DNA of 64,000 bases from Coprococcus sp. (lineage in GTDB: Bacteria; Bacillota; Clostridia; Lachnospirales; Lachnospiraceae). Positions 27,876 through 37,395 of this stretch are shown piece after piece (within the stretch, counting starts at the first letter, position 1; every line of letters starts with the position of its first letter). Where the stretch lies: positions 1-64,000 of the forward strand of contig JAEDGN010000005.1 of assembly GCA_016297495.1 (NCBI GenBank), read 5' to 3'. The notes beneath the pieces were generated by a model. It made no database searches. It worked only from the letters and a program-made list of their open reading frames with translations, and was not told where the DNA came from. Both the position numbers and the translations under genes were made by a program.

Positions 27876-29540
27876 TTATCCGACGTTGAAACAGCTGCCG
27901 CCGATGAATTCCCGTATGATGGAGTTATTCGGAATATTTTCGCTGCTGACGCCCAGAAAGTAGTTCAGGAATTTCAGAAGATGTCTGGCTTCTTCATATT
28001 CCGGCTGATCCGGTCTGACAGAGAATAAAAGAGGTTCCGCATATTGCTTCAGAACCGCCAGTTCGTAGATCAGGGCGGAATTGAACATGACATCACATTC
28101 TTCCTGATACGGGAATATATTTTCTTCCTCTCCTCTGCGTACGGACTGCCACATTGAAATGGTACGGGCCGCATTGGTTCCTCTCCTGGCAGCATCACGC
28201 ACCAGACGGCGAATCAGTCTTGCATCTGTTGTAGGAATCCGGTTATGCTCATCAATATTCAACTGAGTCAATGCACTTATATAAATCTTGAATTTATTTT
28301 CTTTTGCTATGGAATAGGTCATGGCATCATTCAGGGCATGAATACCTTCGATTACCAGAACGTCCCTGCTGCCAATCTGCAGCATCTGACCACTGGCTTC
28401 CCTCTTTCCTGTCACAAAATTGAATACAGGCAGCTCCACTTCTTTTCCTTCCAGCAATTCCTGGATATCCCGGTTCAGTTCTTCCGTATCCAATGCGCCA
28501 AGACTCTCAAAATTCGGTTTGCCATTCTCATCTAACGGCGTTTTATCCCTGTCCACAAAATAATTATCTACCGGAATTGGATGAGGCCGCAGTCCGTGCG
28601 CTTTTAACTGAATAGACAAACGATGTGAAAACGTTGTTTTTCCGGAAGATGATGGACCTGCAATCAACACAATACGTTTTCCCGTATCCACAATCGCCTC
28701 TGCAATTTCGGCAATCTTCTTTTCCTGTAAAGCCTCCTGCACAAGCATCAGCTGGAAAAATCCTCCATCCGCAATGGTCTGATTGATATCTGCCACTGTA
28801 CGCACATCCAGCAGTTCTCCCCAGCGGGTAGACTGCTTCAATACCTGGAATAATTTAGCCGGCGGCTCAAAATCATCGACGATCTCCGGAGCTTCATGCT
28901 CCGGCAGCTGCAGCACAAATCCCTCATCATACAAATACAGATCAAAATAACGGATATAAGAAGTATTCGGTGCCATAAATCCATAAAAATAATCAACGGT
29001 ATCATCCAGCATATAGATATTGACTGTCGAACTCCTTCTGAAGCGGAAGAGATTCACCTTATCGTACATACCGCATTCCCTGAAAATATCCAGTGCTTCC
29101 CTTTTAGGGATCTCTTTCTTTATAATGTCTATCTTTTCATCCACAATAGACTGCATCTGGCTCTTTACTTTTTCCAGAAGTTCCTGCGACAGAGATATAT
29201 TGGCATCCAGTTCGCAATAATACCCCTTATCCAGCGAATACTGAACCGTCAGCTTTCTGATATTGTCTTTTCCCAGCACATCTTCGAATGCCTTAAGCAT
29301 GATCAGAGTGGCTGTTCTTCTGTAAGCTTCATTGCCTGTAATATCCCCTGTCGTCACAAATTCAACAGCCGCATCCCATTCCATGGTCTGCGACAGTTCC
29401 GCAAGCTTGCCATTCACACGGGCAAGGATGATATCATGAGGATAATTTTTCCGGAAATCACGACTCACATTATAGAGGCTCACTCCCGGATAATATTCAT
29501 AACATTGTTCTCCTATCGTTAAATGTACCTTCTGTGCCAT
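27876..29540 (-). CDS. nucleoside (uridine-type) kinase with N-terminal TGS-like domain
   Basis: 554 residues. The first 60 resemble a TGS domain (LTIGEQCYEYYPGVSLYNVS), followed by a region like the threonyl-tRNA synthetase second domain (ELSQTMEWDAAVEFVTTGD) and then a uridine kinase/phosphoribulokinase domain with P-loop GPSSSGKTTFSHRL near residue 295, PVDNYFVDRDKTP and VIEGIHALND. Such fusions are common in Clostridia and are annotated as nucleoside kinases; the true substrate is not proven. Confidence 0.9.
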   Translation of the reverse strand: MAQKVHLTIGEQCYEYYPGVSLYNVSRDFRKNYPHDIILARVNGKLAELSQTMEWDAAVEFVTTGDITGNEAYRRTATLIMLKAFEDVLGKDNIRKLTVQYSLDKGYYCELDANISLSQELLEKVKSQMQSIVDEKIDIIKKEIPKREALDIFRECGMYDKVNLFRFRRSSTVNIYMLDDTVDYFYGFMAPNTSYIRYFDLYLYDEGFVLQLPEHEAPEIVDDFEPPAKLFQVLKQSTRWGELLDVRTVADINQTIADGGFFQLMLVQEALQEKKIAEIAEAIVDTGKRIVLIAGPSSSGKTTFSHRLSIQLKAHGLRPHPIPVDNYFVDRDKTPLDENGKPNFESLGALDTEELNRDIQELLEGKEVELPVFNFVTGKREASGQMLQIGSRDVLVIEGIHALNDAMTYSIAKENKFKIYISALTQLNIDEHNRIPTTDARLIRRLVRDAARRGTNAARTISMWQSVRRGEEENIFPYQEECDVMFNSALIYELAVLKQYAEPLLFSVRPDQPEYEEARHLLKFLNYFLGVSSENIPNNSIIREFIGGSCFNVG

Positions 29541-29588
29541 TATATACCCCTTTCCTCATTATACTTAAAATTAGAAACCCCTGAATAA

Positions 29589-30371
29589 TCAAATAACATG
29601 AAACGGAGAAGTATTTCTGTCAGTAACGATCTCCAGTTCAGGCAATCTTTCTGTCAGCCATTGTTCCATAAATGATACAAAAATATGCTCCAGGCCATGA
29701 TGTCCCGCATCAATGACCCATAACCCCTTCTCCACACAATCAAGGCCATAATGATGATCCACATCACCTGTAATCAATACCTGCGCTCCCGCAGCCAGCG
29801 CATCCTGATCCATACCTTTTCCCGATCCCGGACACATGGCTATTTTTTCAATATTACCATAAGGATCCCCATAGTAACGCACCTGCGGAAGATCAAAAAC
29901 ATTTTTGACATGGGCAGCCAGGTCAGACAGCGTTATATGCTTCTCAGGCTCACCCACACATCCGATACCCTTTGGGCCTTTGACTGTTTCACGAACCAAA
30001 GCCAGCGGCGTGACATGCTTTAATTTCAGATAATCTGCTGCCAGATCGGCCATGACTGCCACATCAAAATTCGTATGCATGGCAAAATAATTGATCCGAT
30101 TCTCTATCATCATAAGGAGACGCCGGCCGATAAAATCATCTTCGCGGATGGATTTTATGGCTGAAAAAAGCAGCGGGTGATGCGTCACCATCATATCACA
30201 GCCCTCTCTGACAGCATTCTGCACAGCTGTACCATCGGCATCCAGAGCAATATAGACCTTGTGAACCTCTCTGCTTAAACTGCCCTCCAGCAGTCCCACA
30301 TTATCCCAGCTTTCCGCATATTCCGGCGGTGCCAGTTCATCCAGTACTTTTATGAATTCATATGTTTTCAT
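29589..30371 (-). CDS. Nif3-like dinuclear metal-centre protein
   Basis: 260 residues from MKTYEFIKVLDELAPPEYAE, with GGAGAA 5 bases before the start; the longer frame upstream has no signal. Family motifs are ESWDNVGLLEG, MMVTHHPLLFSAIK (metal-binding His pair), AMHTNFDVA and DAGHHGLEH near the end. Nif3/YqfO proteins form toroid hexamers with a two-metal centre; a GTP cyclohydrolase-like role has been proposed but the function is unsettled. It is usually found beside trmK, as here (29-base gap). Confidence 0.92.
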   Translation of the reverse strand: MKTYEFIKVLDELAPPEYAESWDNVGLLEGSLSREVHKVYIALDADGTAVQNAVREGCDMMVTHHPLLFSAIKSIREDDFIGRRLLMMIENRINYFAMHTNFDVAVMADLAADYLKLKHVTPLALVRETVKGPKGIGCVGEPEKHITLSDLAAHVKNVFDLPQVRYYGDPYGNIEKIAMCPGSGKGMDQDALAAGAQVLITGDVDHHYGLDCVEKGLWVIDAGHHGLEHIFVSFMEQWLTERLPELEIVTDRNTSPFHVI

Positions 30372-30400
30372 TTTATTCTCCAATCTTCCAATGCGTCTTT

Positions 30401-31108
30401 TTATGTATTGGAATGATGCACCATTCTCTCCAGTGCTTCCCGTACAAGCTTTCGCGAACATCCCAGTTCTTCCAGACGCCGCCTGCTTTTATCAGTGGTA
30501 TTTTCCTTAAGTCCTTCCATAATTTTCTGCATAAAAGCATCCTCCTTTTCAAGATATGCCCTAAGCACCGGATGGGCATTGTCAATCAGTATCTTACCAT
30601 ACAGATTATCAGCAGCATCGTATTCCTGATCGGCACCGTGCTCAACTCTCATCATCACATAATATTTACCGTCATCAATGACCATATTCTCCTGTACGAT
30701 ACAAAAATCATGTTCGTGCAGAAAACGCCTGACGCTGTCCACATCCGACTGAGGCTGCAAAATACATTCCCGGACTGTCTGAAGCACTTCAAGTCCCTCT
30801 TCCAGTATACGCACCATTAAAAGTCCGCCCATCCCCGCGATCACCACTGTATCCGCCTCATGATTCTCCAGGCTGTGAAGGCCGTCGGAAAGCCTTGTGT
30901 CAATCTGTTCTCCAAGACCATATTTTTCAATATTGGTCCTTGCATGGGATAAAGGCCCCGGACGCACATCCATGGCAATGGCTCCGGCGGCAATTCCGTG
31001 CTGAACCAGATAAATCGGCACATAGCCGTGATCTGTACCAATATCAGCTACAATTCCTCCCGGAGTTACCAGCTCTGCCACGGCCTGCATTCTACCTGAT
31101 AACTGCAT
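30401..31108 (-). CDS. trmK: tRNA (adenine(22)-N1)-methyltransferase
   Basis: Methylates A22 in the D-arm of tRNA using SAM. About 235 residues from MQLSGRMQAVAELV; a GTG six codons earlier is possible, but GGGGTG is well spaced for the ATG at 31108. The SAM-binding motif VADIGTDHGYVPIYLV, VVIAGMGGLLMVRIL and LQPQSDVDSVRRFL are typical of TrmK. It overlaps the opposite-end context of rpoD only by operon spacing (14 bases). Confidence 0.92.
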   Translation of the reverse strand: MQLSGRMQAVAELVTPGGIVADIGTDHGYVPIYLVQHGIAAGAIAMDVRPGPLSHARTNIEKYGLGEQIDTRLSDGLHSLENHEADTVVIAGMGGLLMVRILEEGLEVLQTVRECILQPQSDVDSVRRFLHEHDFCIVQENMVIDDGKYYVMMRVEHGADQEYDAADNLYGKILIDNAHPVLRAYLEKEDAFMQKIMEGLKENTTDKSRRRLEELGCSRKLVREALERMVHHSNT

Positions 31109-31122
31109 CTTTTTCACCCCGC

Positions 31123-32223
31123 TCACTGATTCAGATAGCCTTCAAGGCCGGCCATTTTGCCTGATTGGCGCAGCTTGCGCAGTGCTTTCGCCTCAATCTG
31201 ACGAATCCGTTCCCGTGTTACATTCAATTCTTTGCCTACTTCCTCCAGAGTCCGCTCATGGCCGTCATCCAGACCGAAACGCATACGCAAAACCTTCTGT
31301 TCCCGTTCATTCAATTTGCCAAGAATCGTCCCGATATCATCCTTCAGCTGGGTAAAAGCCGCCTCATCAGAAGGCTCCGGTGCATTGGAATCCTCAATAA
31401 AATCACCCAAATGGCTTTCATCCTCGTCTCCCACCGGTTTTTCCAGAGAGACCGTCTCCTGTGCCAGCCTCATGACATCTCTTACTCTTTCCACAGGCAT
31501 ATTCACATCCTTTGCCAGTTCTTCAACAGAAGGATCCCGTCCAAGTTCCTGAGTAAGCTTTTTCTGAGCTTTCATAATTTTATTCATCGTCTCAACCATA
31601 TGCACAGGTATGCGGATCGTTCTTGCCTGATCCGCAATGGCCCGGGTAATTGCCTGACGAATCCACCACGTTGCATAGGTACTGAATTTATATCCTTTGG
31701 TATAGTCATATTTTTCAACAGCTTTGATAAGTCCCACATTGCCCTCCTGTATCAGATCAAGGAACTGCATGCCTCTGCCCATATAGCGTTTGGCAATGCT
31801 GACCACAAGCCGTAGATTGGACTCAGCCAGTTTATGCCCGGCTTCTCTGCTGCCTTCCTCCAGTTCTTTTGACAGACGTATCTCCTCTTCTGCCGTCAGG
31901 AGCGGAATATTGCCTATCTCTTTCAGATACATACGTACCGGATCATCCATACTGACACCTTCCGGCACAGAAATGTCATTCGGATCTATGTCATCATCTT
32001 CTGATTCTTCAAGCATACGTCTATCCGGCTCACTGCCCTGGTGCTCCACAAATATTCCATTGGATTCCAGATAATCATAAACTTTCTCAATCTGATCTTC
32101 TGTCAGTTCGATACCAGTAAAAAAGTCATTGATCATCTCCGCTGTCAGCTCATTTTCCTTTTCTCTGGCAAAGGGAATCAGTTGTTTTAATTTATCCATA
32201 AAAAGAATCAAATTCTCGTCCAT
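31123..32223 (-). CDS. rpoD: primary sigma factor RpoD (SigA)
   Basis: Housekeeping sigma subunit of RNA polymerase. 366 residues: region 1.2 ([22 protein letters not shown]), regions 2.1-2.4 ([26 protein letters not shown] and [17 protein letters not shown]), region 3, and region 4.2 ([21 protein letters not shown]). GGAGG lies 8 bases before the ATG. It follows dnaG by 38 bases, the classic macromolecular synthesis arrangement, here with dgt and mutY in front instead of rpsU. Confidence 0.98.
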   Translation of the reverse strand: MDENLILFMDKLKQLIPFAREKENELTAEMINDFFTGIELTEDQIEKVYDYLESNGIFVEHQGSEPDRRMLEESEDDDIDPNDISVPEGVSMDDPVRMYLKEIGNIPLLTAEEEIRLSKELEEGSREAGHKLAESNLRLVVSIAKRYMGRGMQFLDLIQEGNVGLIKAVEKYDYTKGYKFSTYATWWIRQAITRAIADQARTIRIPVHMVETMNKIMKAQKKLTQELGRDPSVEELAKDVNMPVERVRDVMRLAQETVSLEKPVGDEDESHLGDFIEDSNAPEPSDEAAFTQLKDDIGTILGKLNEREQKVLRMRFGLDDGHERTLEEVGKELNVTRERIRQIEAKALRKLRQSGKMAGLEGYLNQ

Positions 32224-32261
32224 TTATTTTCCTCCGGGTCGTTTTTAGTAGTTTTCCGATT

Positions 32262-34043
32262 TTAAAGAGAAATATGCAGTTTCTGAAGCTTCGCTTTCTC
32301 ACGGATGATCCTCTGCAGATCATCCGGACTTTTCACACTGCGGCTTGCCATATCCAGGCTGTTCCTGCGTATACGCAGCACCGTCTCATTGAGGGCTTTT
32401 TCTCTGATAGCCGGATCATCATCCGTCTTTAATTTTGTATTAAACAAAGAAGCTGCCGTCTTTTGTTCTTCAACATCCTCAAACTGATTCAATATTCTGG
32501 CCGGCGTAACATTACCTGTCTGCCGGTATTCATCAAATACAAGGGCTGCCGCTTTATGATATACGGGCTCCACAAAATCTTCTTCGCATATAATACCATC
32601 GAGCTTCTCAAAAAGGGACGGTTCTTCAATAAGCCATGTCAGCAAAAGCTTCTGGGCTGTCAGCACACTGTCTTCCTTTTCCTGCCGCTTTCTGACCGGT
32701 GCTGCTTCCCTCTCCTGCTGCTGATAAATCGCTGATTCCACCTGTTCACGGCTCATGGACGCACCAAAGCTGTTGACCATCTTACGCAATGCCTCTGAAG
32801 CAATACCATACTTGCCGGCAATGGCATCAATATAAATATTGCGTTCCAGCTCCTGGGGAAATTCAAGCAGTTTTCTGGCTGCCGCTTTCATAAATGACGC
32901 ACGCCCCTCGGGATCCGACTGTTTATAATTCTTCTCCAATACGGAAATTTCAAACATAAAACTGCTTTCAGCCGCATCAATTCTCTCCTGGAATGCATCC
33001 ACACCCAGATTTTTGATAAATTCATCGGGATCCTTATAAGGATCCATATGAATAACCCTCACATTGATTCCCGCGGATTTCAGAATAGGAATAGCCCTTA
33101 AGGCAGCCTTCTGACCAGCACCGTCACTATCATAAGCCAGACGCACTTCCTGGGTATACCGTTTCAGCAGGACACTGTGCTGTGTTGTGAAGGCCGTTCC
33201 CAGTGAAGCCACTGCATTGGTAAATCCGGCCTGATGCATGGCGATCACATCCATATATCCCTCACAGATAATCATATAGGATTTTCTTGAAGTTCTGGCA
33301 TAATTCAGACCATAGAGATTCCTGCTCTTATCAAAAAGTATTGTCTCCGGAGAATTCAGATATTTCGGTGTTCCGTCTCCCATAACACGTCCGCCAAAAC
33401 CGATCACCTTATTATTGACATCCATGATCGGAAACATAACGCGATTCCAGAATTTATCATGGGCGCCCCTTTTTTCGTCAAAGGTAATCAATCCTGTTTC
33501 TCTCAGCAGCTGATCTGAATATCCCTTCTTCTTCAGAAAAAGATAAAGGTCATTACTGTATTTGCTTGCATAACCAAGGCCAAAATGAACCTGAGTCTCT
33601 TTTGAAAGGGCACGTCCCTCCAGATAATCTCTCGCCTGCTGTCCCTGGTCACCGCCCAGCTGATAATAAAAATATCTGGCCGCCAGCTTGTTGATTTCAA
33701 GCAATGTCTGACGTTTATTCTTCTCAGCCTTCTGTTCCTCTGTCAATTCCATCTCCGGCAATGTGATACCGGCTCTCTCTGCCAGGGTTTTCATGGCTTC
33801 CGGAAATGTCTGATTCTCATATTCCATAACAAAGGTAAATACATTGCCGCCTGCCCCGCAGCCAAAACAATAATACATCTGCTTATTGGTACTGACAGAA
33901 AACGAAGGCGATTTTTCATTATGAAACGGGCAAAGTCCGAAATAGGAATTCCCCTTTTTCTGCAAACGGACATAGCTTCCGATCACATCAACGATATTAT
34001 TGCGGCTCCGTACCTCCTCAACCACATCATCCGGATAATACAT
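32262..34043 (-). CDS. dnaG: DNA primase
   Basis: Makes RNA primers for replication. 593 residues: an N-terminal CHC2 zinc finger (LCPFHNEKSPSFSV to YYCFGCGAGG, about 37-65), a TOPRIM catalytic domain (IICEGYMDVIAMHQAGF and LAYDSDGAGQKAA with its acidic residues) at about 255-345, and a C-terminal helicase-binding region. Length is standard. It lies 16 bases after dgt. Confidence 0.97.
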   Translation of the reverse strand: MYYPDDVVEEVRSRNNIVDVIGSYVRLQKKGNSYFGLCPFHNEKSPSFSVSTNKQMYYCFGCGAGGNVFTFVMEYENQTFPEAMKTLAERAGITLPEMELTEEQKAEKNKRQTLLEINKLAARYFYYQLGGDQGQQARDYLEGRALSKETQVHFGLGYASKYSNDLYLFLKKKGYSDQLLRETGLITFDEKRGAHDKFWNRVMFPIMDVNNKVIGFGGRVMGDGTPKYLNSPETILFDKSRNLYGLNYARTSRKSYMIICEGYMDVIAMHQAGFTNAVASLGTAFTTQHSVLLKRYTQEVRLAYDSDGAGQKAALRAIPILKSAGINVRVIHMDPYKDPDEFIKNLGVDAFQERIDAAESSFMFEISVLEKNYKQSDPEGRASFMKAAARKLLEFPQELERNIYIDAIAGKYGIASEALRKMVNSFGASMSREQVESAIYQQQEREAAPVRKRQEKEDSVLTAQKLLLTWLIEEPSLFEKLDGIICEEDFVEPVYHKAAALVFDEYRQTGNVTPARILNQFEDVEEQKTAASLFNTKLKTDDDPAIREKALNETVLRIRRNSLDMASRSVKSPDDLQRIIREKAKLQKLHISL

Positions 34044-34059
34044 CTTTTGTCACGTCCTT

Positions 34060-35070
34060 CTAGTAAATCTTCCATGCTTTTGGAACATAAAGTTCCTCAT
34101 AAATCTCAATTGTATACTGATCAGTCATCCCGGCAATATAATCGCAGACAACTCTCTCTTTTGTATATTTTCCCTCTCTCATCAGCCGCAGATACTCCAC
34201 CGGCATCTGATCAGGATATTTCATATAATGTTCATAAAGCTGACGAAGCAGGTTCTGAGCCTTTGTCTCCTGATTCTTGGCTTTTGGATTCGTATAGACA
34301 TGCCTGAACATATAGCTTCTTATGCCAAGCATGGCTTCTTCCACATTGGCCGACATCATAATATCCGGCCGTCCCATACTGTTAATAATAACATCATGGA
34401 TCAATGTGTTCAGCCTCGTTTTGGAATCCTTGCCCAGCACATCTGTATAGTGCTCCGGCAGTTCCGATTCCGTGATAATCTTTCCTCTGATGGCATCATC
34501 AATATCATGATTGATATAGGCGATCTTATCCGACAGACGAACCACCTTGCCCTCCAGCGTCATCGGCATCCGTGATGTGGAATGATTCATCATGCCGTCA
34601 CGGACTTCTTTTGTCAGATTCAGTCCACGGCCATCCTTTTCAAGGACTTCCACCACACGAACACTCTGTATGTAATGTTTGAAACCCTCCGGGCATATCT
34701 CATTCAGAACAGCTTCGCCCGCATGTCCAAAAGGTGCATGTCCAAGATCATGACCCAGGGCAATGGCCTCTGTCAGGTCCTCATTCAGACGCAGTGCCCG
34801 TGCAATAGTCCTGGCAATCTGTGATACCTCCAGAGTATGTGTCAGTCTCGTCCTGTAATGATCTCCCCTCGGTGCCAGAAAAACCTGGGTCTTATGCTTC
34901 ATTCTCCGGAACGATTTGGAATGCAGTATCCGGTCCCTGTCTCTCTGATAAACAGGCCTTATATCACATGGTTCCTCTTCGCGGTCTCTGCCCAGGGATT
35001 CGCTGCTCAGGGCCGCATAAGGACTCAAATAAGTCTTTTCCCAGGCTTCCTGATCTTCTCTGATACTCAT
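34060..35070 (-). CDS. dgt: dGTP triphosphohydrolase-like HD protein
   Basis: 336 residues from MSIREDQEAWEK with AGGAGG 8 bases upstream; the ATG overlaps the mutY stop (ATGA). HD-domain metal ligands are THTLEVSQIARTIAR and GHDLGHAPFGHAGE near residue 100, preceded by DRDRILHSKSFRRMKHKTQVF. These enzymes hydrolyse dNTPs to the nucleoside and triphosphate and so help control dNTP pools. The placement with mutY, dnaG and rpoD fits a role around replication and mutation avoidance. Confidence 0.93.
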   Translation of the reverse strand: MSIREDQEAWEKTYLSPYAALSSESLGRDREEEPCDIRPVYQRDRDRILHSKSFRRMKHKTQVFLAPRGDHYRTRLTHTLEVSQIARTIARALRLNEDLTEAIALGHDLGHAPFGHAGEAVLNEICPEGFKHYIQSVRVVEVLEKDGRGLNLTKEVRDGMMNHSTSRMPMTLEGKVVRLSDKIAYINHDIDDAIRGKIITESELPEHYTDVLGKDSKTRLNTLIHDVIINSMGRPDIMMSANVEEAMLGIRSYMFRHVYTNPKAKNQETKAQNLLRQLYEHYMKYPDQMPVEYLRLMREGKYTKERVVCDYIAGMTDQYTIEIYEELYVPKAWKIY

Positions 35071-36149
35071 TCGCAAAACCTCCTTCTCTGACCGTCATTT
35101 TCTGCTTTCAGGCAGGCTTTTAATACCTTTAGATGAGCAGTTGGTACGGGGAGCTGTTCGATTTCTTCCGGCAGGTAAAAATGGGCTCCTGTTCCGGTCT
35201 CTCCTTTTTCCAGTTCTGCTCCGTAGATATGCATCCGCCATTCACGGTGGGTGAATACGTGTTTGACATCCCGGATGTAATCCGTCAGACGGATTCTGAG
35301 TCCAAATTGTTCGAAAAAGAGCTGTTCGAATTCTGAAGGTGTGTCACATTCATACTGTACAAATCCGTACAGATTCTCCAGAAGACCCTCTTCATTCTGT
35401 ATCATGAAATACCGTCCATCATTCTGAAGAACAACTGTCATATACTCAATGACCGATTTATTTACTTTTTTAATATTAACCGGCAGACGTCCGGCTGTAT
35501 GCATTTTATATCCCTTACAGAGAGAGTTCAGTGGACACCGGCCGCATCCCGGTCTGAGTGGTGTACAGACCATCGCCCCCAGATCCATCATACCCTGATT
35601 AAAGGCCGAAGGATCCGCATAAGCAATGATGGCATCCATGATCTTCCCGAATTCATTCTTCGTCTTCTGCAGGGCAATATTGTCCTCACGGTTAAAAACA
35701 CGGGCAATGATTCTCAGTGTATTGCCGTCCACAACCCCCTTTGGAATGCCGTAGGCAATACTTGCTATGGCGCTGGCTGTATACATACCAATCCCCTTCA
35801 GTCCGATTAATTCCTCATAGGTATGGGGAAATACTCCCTGATATTCTGTCATTACAGTCCTGGCCGCCTCCTGAAGATGACTGGCTCTCCTGTAATATCC
35901 CAGTCCCTCCCATAACTTGTAGACTGTCGTCTGATCAGCTGCTGCAAGATCACTTACTGTGGGAAACGTACGAATAAATCTCTCATAATAGGGTTTTACC
36001 GTATCCACCTGGGTCTGCTGCAGCATAATTTCACTGATCCATATATCATAAGGATTCCTTGTCCTGCGCCATGGTAGATCCCGTCCATTCTGCCGGTACC
36101 AGGCTGTCACCAGCTCTGCCATCTCCTGTAAGATCTTTTCTGCTGCCAT
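35067..36149 (-). CDS. mutY: A/G-specific adenine glycosylase
   Basis: Removes adenine opposite 8-oxoguanine. 360 residues from MAAEKILQEM. Catalytic Glu in SEIMLQQTQV, helix-hairpin-helix LKGIGMYTASAIASIAYG, catalytic Asp in VVDGNTLRI, the [4Fe-4S] ligands C-x6-C-x2-C-x5-C (CTPLRPGCGRCPLNSLC), and a C-terminal NUDIX-like domain that reads the damaged base. A TTG start eight codons earlier is possible, but the ATG fits the family better. Confidence 0.95.
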   Translation of the reverse strand: MAAEKILQEMAELVTAWYRQNGRDLPWRRTRNPYDIWISEIMLQQTQVDTVKPYYERFIRTFPTVSDLAAADQTTVYKLWEGLGYYRRASHLQEAARTVMTEYQGVFPHTYEELIGLKGIGMYTASAIASIAYGIPKGVVDGNTLRIIARVFNREDNIALQKTKNEFGKIMDAIIAYADPSAFNQGMMDLGAMVCTPLRPGCGRCPLNSLCKGYKMHTAGRLPVNIKKVNKSVIEYMTVVLQNDGRYFMIQNEEGLLENLYGFVQYECDTPSEFEQLFFEQFGLRIRLTDYIRDVKHVFTHREWRMHIYGAELEKGETGTGAHFYLPEEIEQLPVPTAHLKVLKACLKAENDGQRRRFCE

Positions 36150-36226
36150 GCAGTCCCCATCCTTCCTCTTCAATTATCATAACAGGACAGCTCTGCTGCC
36201 ACGGAACTGCCCTGTCCATAAAAAAT

Positions 36227-37384
36227 CTATGATTGTACAGAAGCACGCATGCCCAAAAGCTTCGTCTTCAGATCTCCTTCAATCTTCTGGAGTTCCACTT
36301 CTGCCGCACGACGTTTTTCTCTTCCTTCTGTCTGGATCTTCAATACTTCATCCAGTGTTGTAATCAGCTGCTGGTTCGTTGTCTGTAAGGTCTCAATATC
36401 GACAATTCCCCGCTCAGATTCCTTTGCCACATTAATAGAAGCCGTCTTCAGTCTGTCAGCATTCCGCTTCAGCATCTCATTGGTCAGATCGGACACTTCC
36501 CTCTGAACTTTTGCAGCCTGTTCAGAATGCGCAATGCCAAGGGCAATGACCATCTGACTCTTCCATAACGGAATTGTATTGACAATGGTAGACTGAATCT
36601 TGTCCGACATCATGGTATCATTATTCTGAACAAGACGGATCTGTGGTGCCATCTGGATGGCAATGACCCTTGTCAGCTCCAGATCATGGAGCTTCTTCTC
36701 AAAACGATTGGCCAGAGCTGTCAGATCACTGACTGCCTGAGCATCTTCCGGAAGTCCGGAGGCCTGTGCCTTCGCAGCAAGGGCCGGTATCTGGACCGTC
36801 TCCACCTCATGAAGCTTCTGCTTGCCGGCCAGAATATACATAGTCAGTTCCTTATAATAGGTTTTATTCAGCTCATAGAGCTGATCCAGTGTAGCCACAT
36901 CCTTCATCAGCGTAATCTGATGCTGCTCCAGTGCCTCCACAATCTGATTGACATTCGCCTCTGCCTTCTGATATTTTGCCTTCATGGCCGTCAGCTTATT
37001 GACATTCTTCTTAAAAAGACCAAGAAAGCCCTTCTCTTCTTCTTCAACATCAAAGCTCTTCAGCTCTGTTACAACACCGGAAATCATATCTCCCACTTCT
37101 CCGAGATCTTTGGTCCTTACATTCTCCAGCGCTTTCTCCGAGAAAGCAGCTACCTTCTGCTGTGCCCCCGCACCATACTGCAGAACCTGTGCAGAATTGG
37201 AAATATCGATCTGAGCCGCAAAGTCTCTGACCATCTTTTTTTCATCTTCATTCAGCATACTGTCATCATATTCCGGAATTGCTGCCGGAGCCTCTGCCTT
37301 CTTTGTCTCAGCCGGCATCTGCGGTTCTTCTTTAAAAGGTTCGAATGTCAATGTCGGCGCTTCACCAAGTTTTATTTCACTCAT
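36227..37384 (-). CDS. telA: TelA/toxic anion resistance family protein
   Basis: 385 residues, soluble, mostly long helices with coiled-coil character (for example IVEALEQHQITLMKDVATLDQLY, MMSDKIQSTIVNTIPLWKSQMVIALGI). The segments VRLVQNNDTMMSDK and TNEMLKRNADRLK are typical of the TelA family, linked to tellurite and cell-envelope stress resistance, though the biochemical activity is unknown. An acidic, Pro-rich N-terminal stretch precedes the core. It follows the XpaC-like gene by 11 bases, a pairing found in many Firmicutes. Confidence 0.92.
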   Translation of the reverse strand: MSEIKLGEAPTLTFEPFKEEPQMPAETKKAEAPAAIPEYDDSMLNEDEKKMVRDFAAQIDISNSAQVLQYGAGAQQKVAAFSEKALENVRTKDLGEVGDMISGVVTELKSFDVEEEEKGFLGLFKKNVNKLTAMKAKYQKAEANVNQIVEALEQHQITLMKDVATLDQLYELNKTYYKELTMYILAGKQKLHEVETVQIPALAAKAQASGLPEDAQAVSDLTALANRFEKKLHDLELTRVIAIQMAPQIRLVQNNDTMMSDKIQSTIVNTIPLWKSQMVIALGIAHSEQAAKVQREVSDLTNEMLKRNADRLKTASINVAKESERGIVDIETLQTTNQQLITTLDEVLKIQTEGREKRRAAEVELQKIEGDLKTKLLGMRASVQS

Positions 37385-37395
37385 GTCTTTCCTCC

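Noticed and set aside
36180..36226. GGACAG/CTGTCC inverted arms after telA
   Set aside because: Short arms, large imperfect loop and no T run on the downstream side; too weak to call a terminator.
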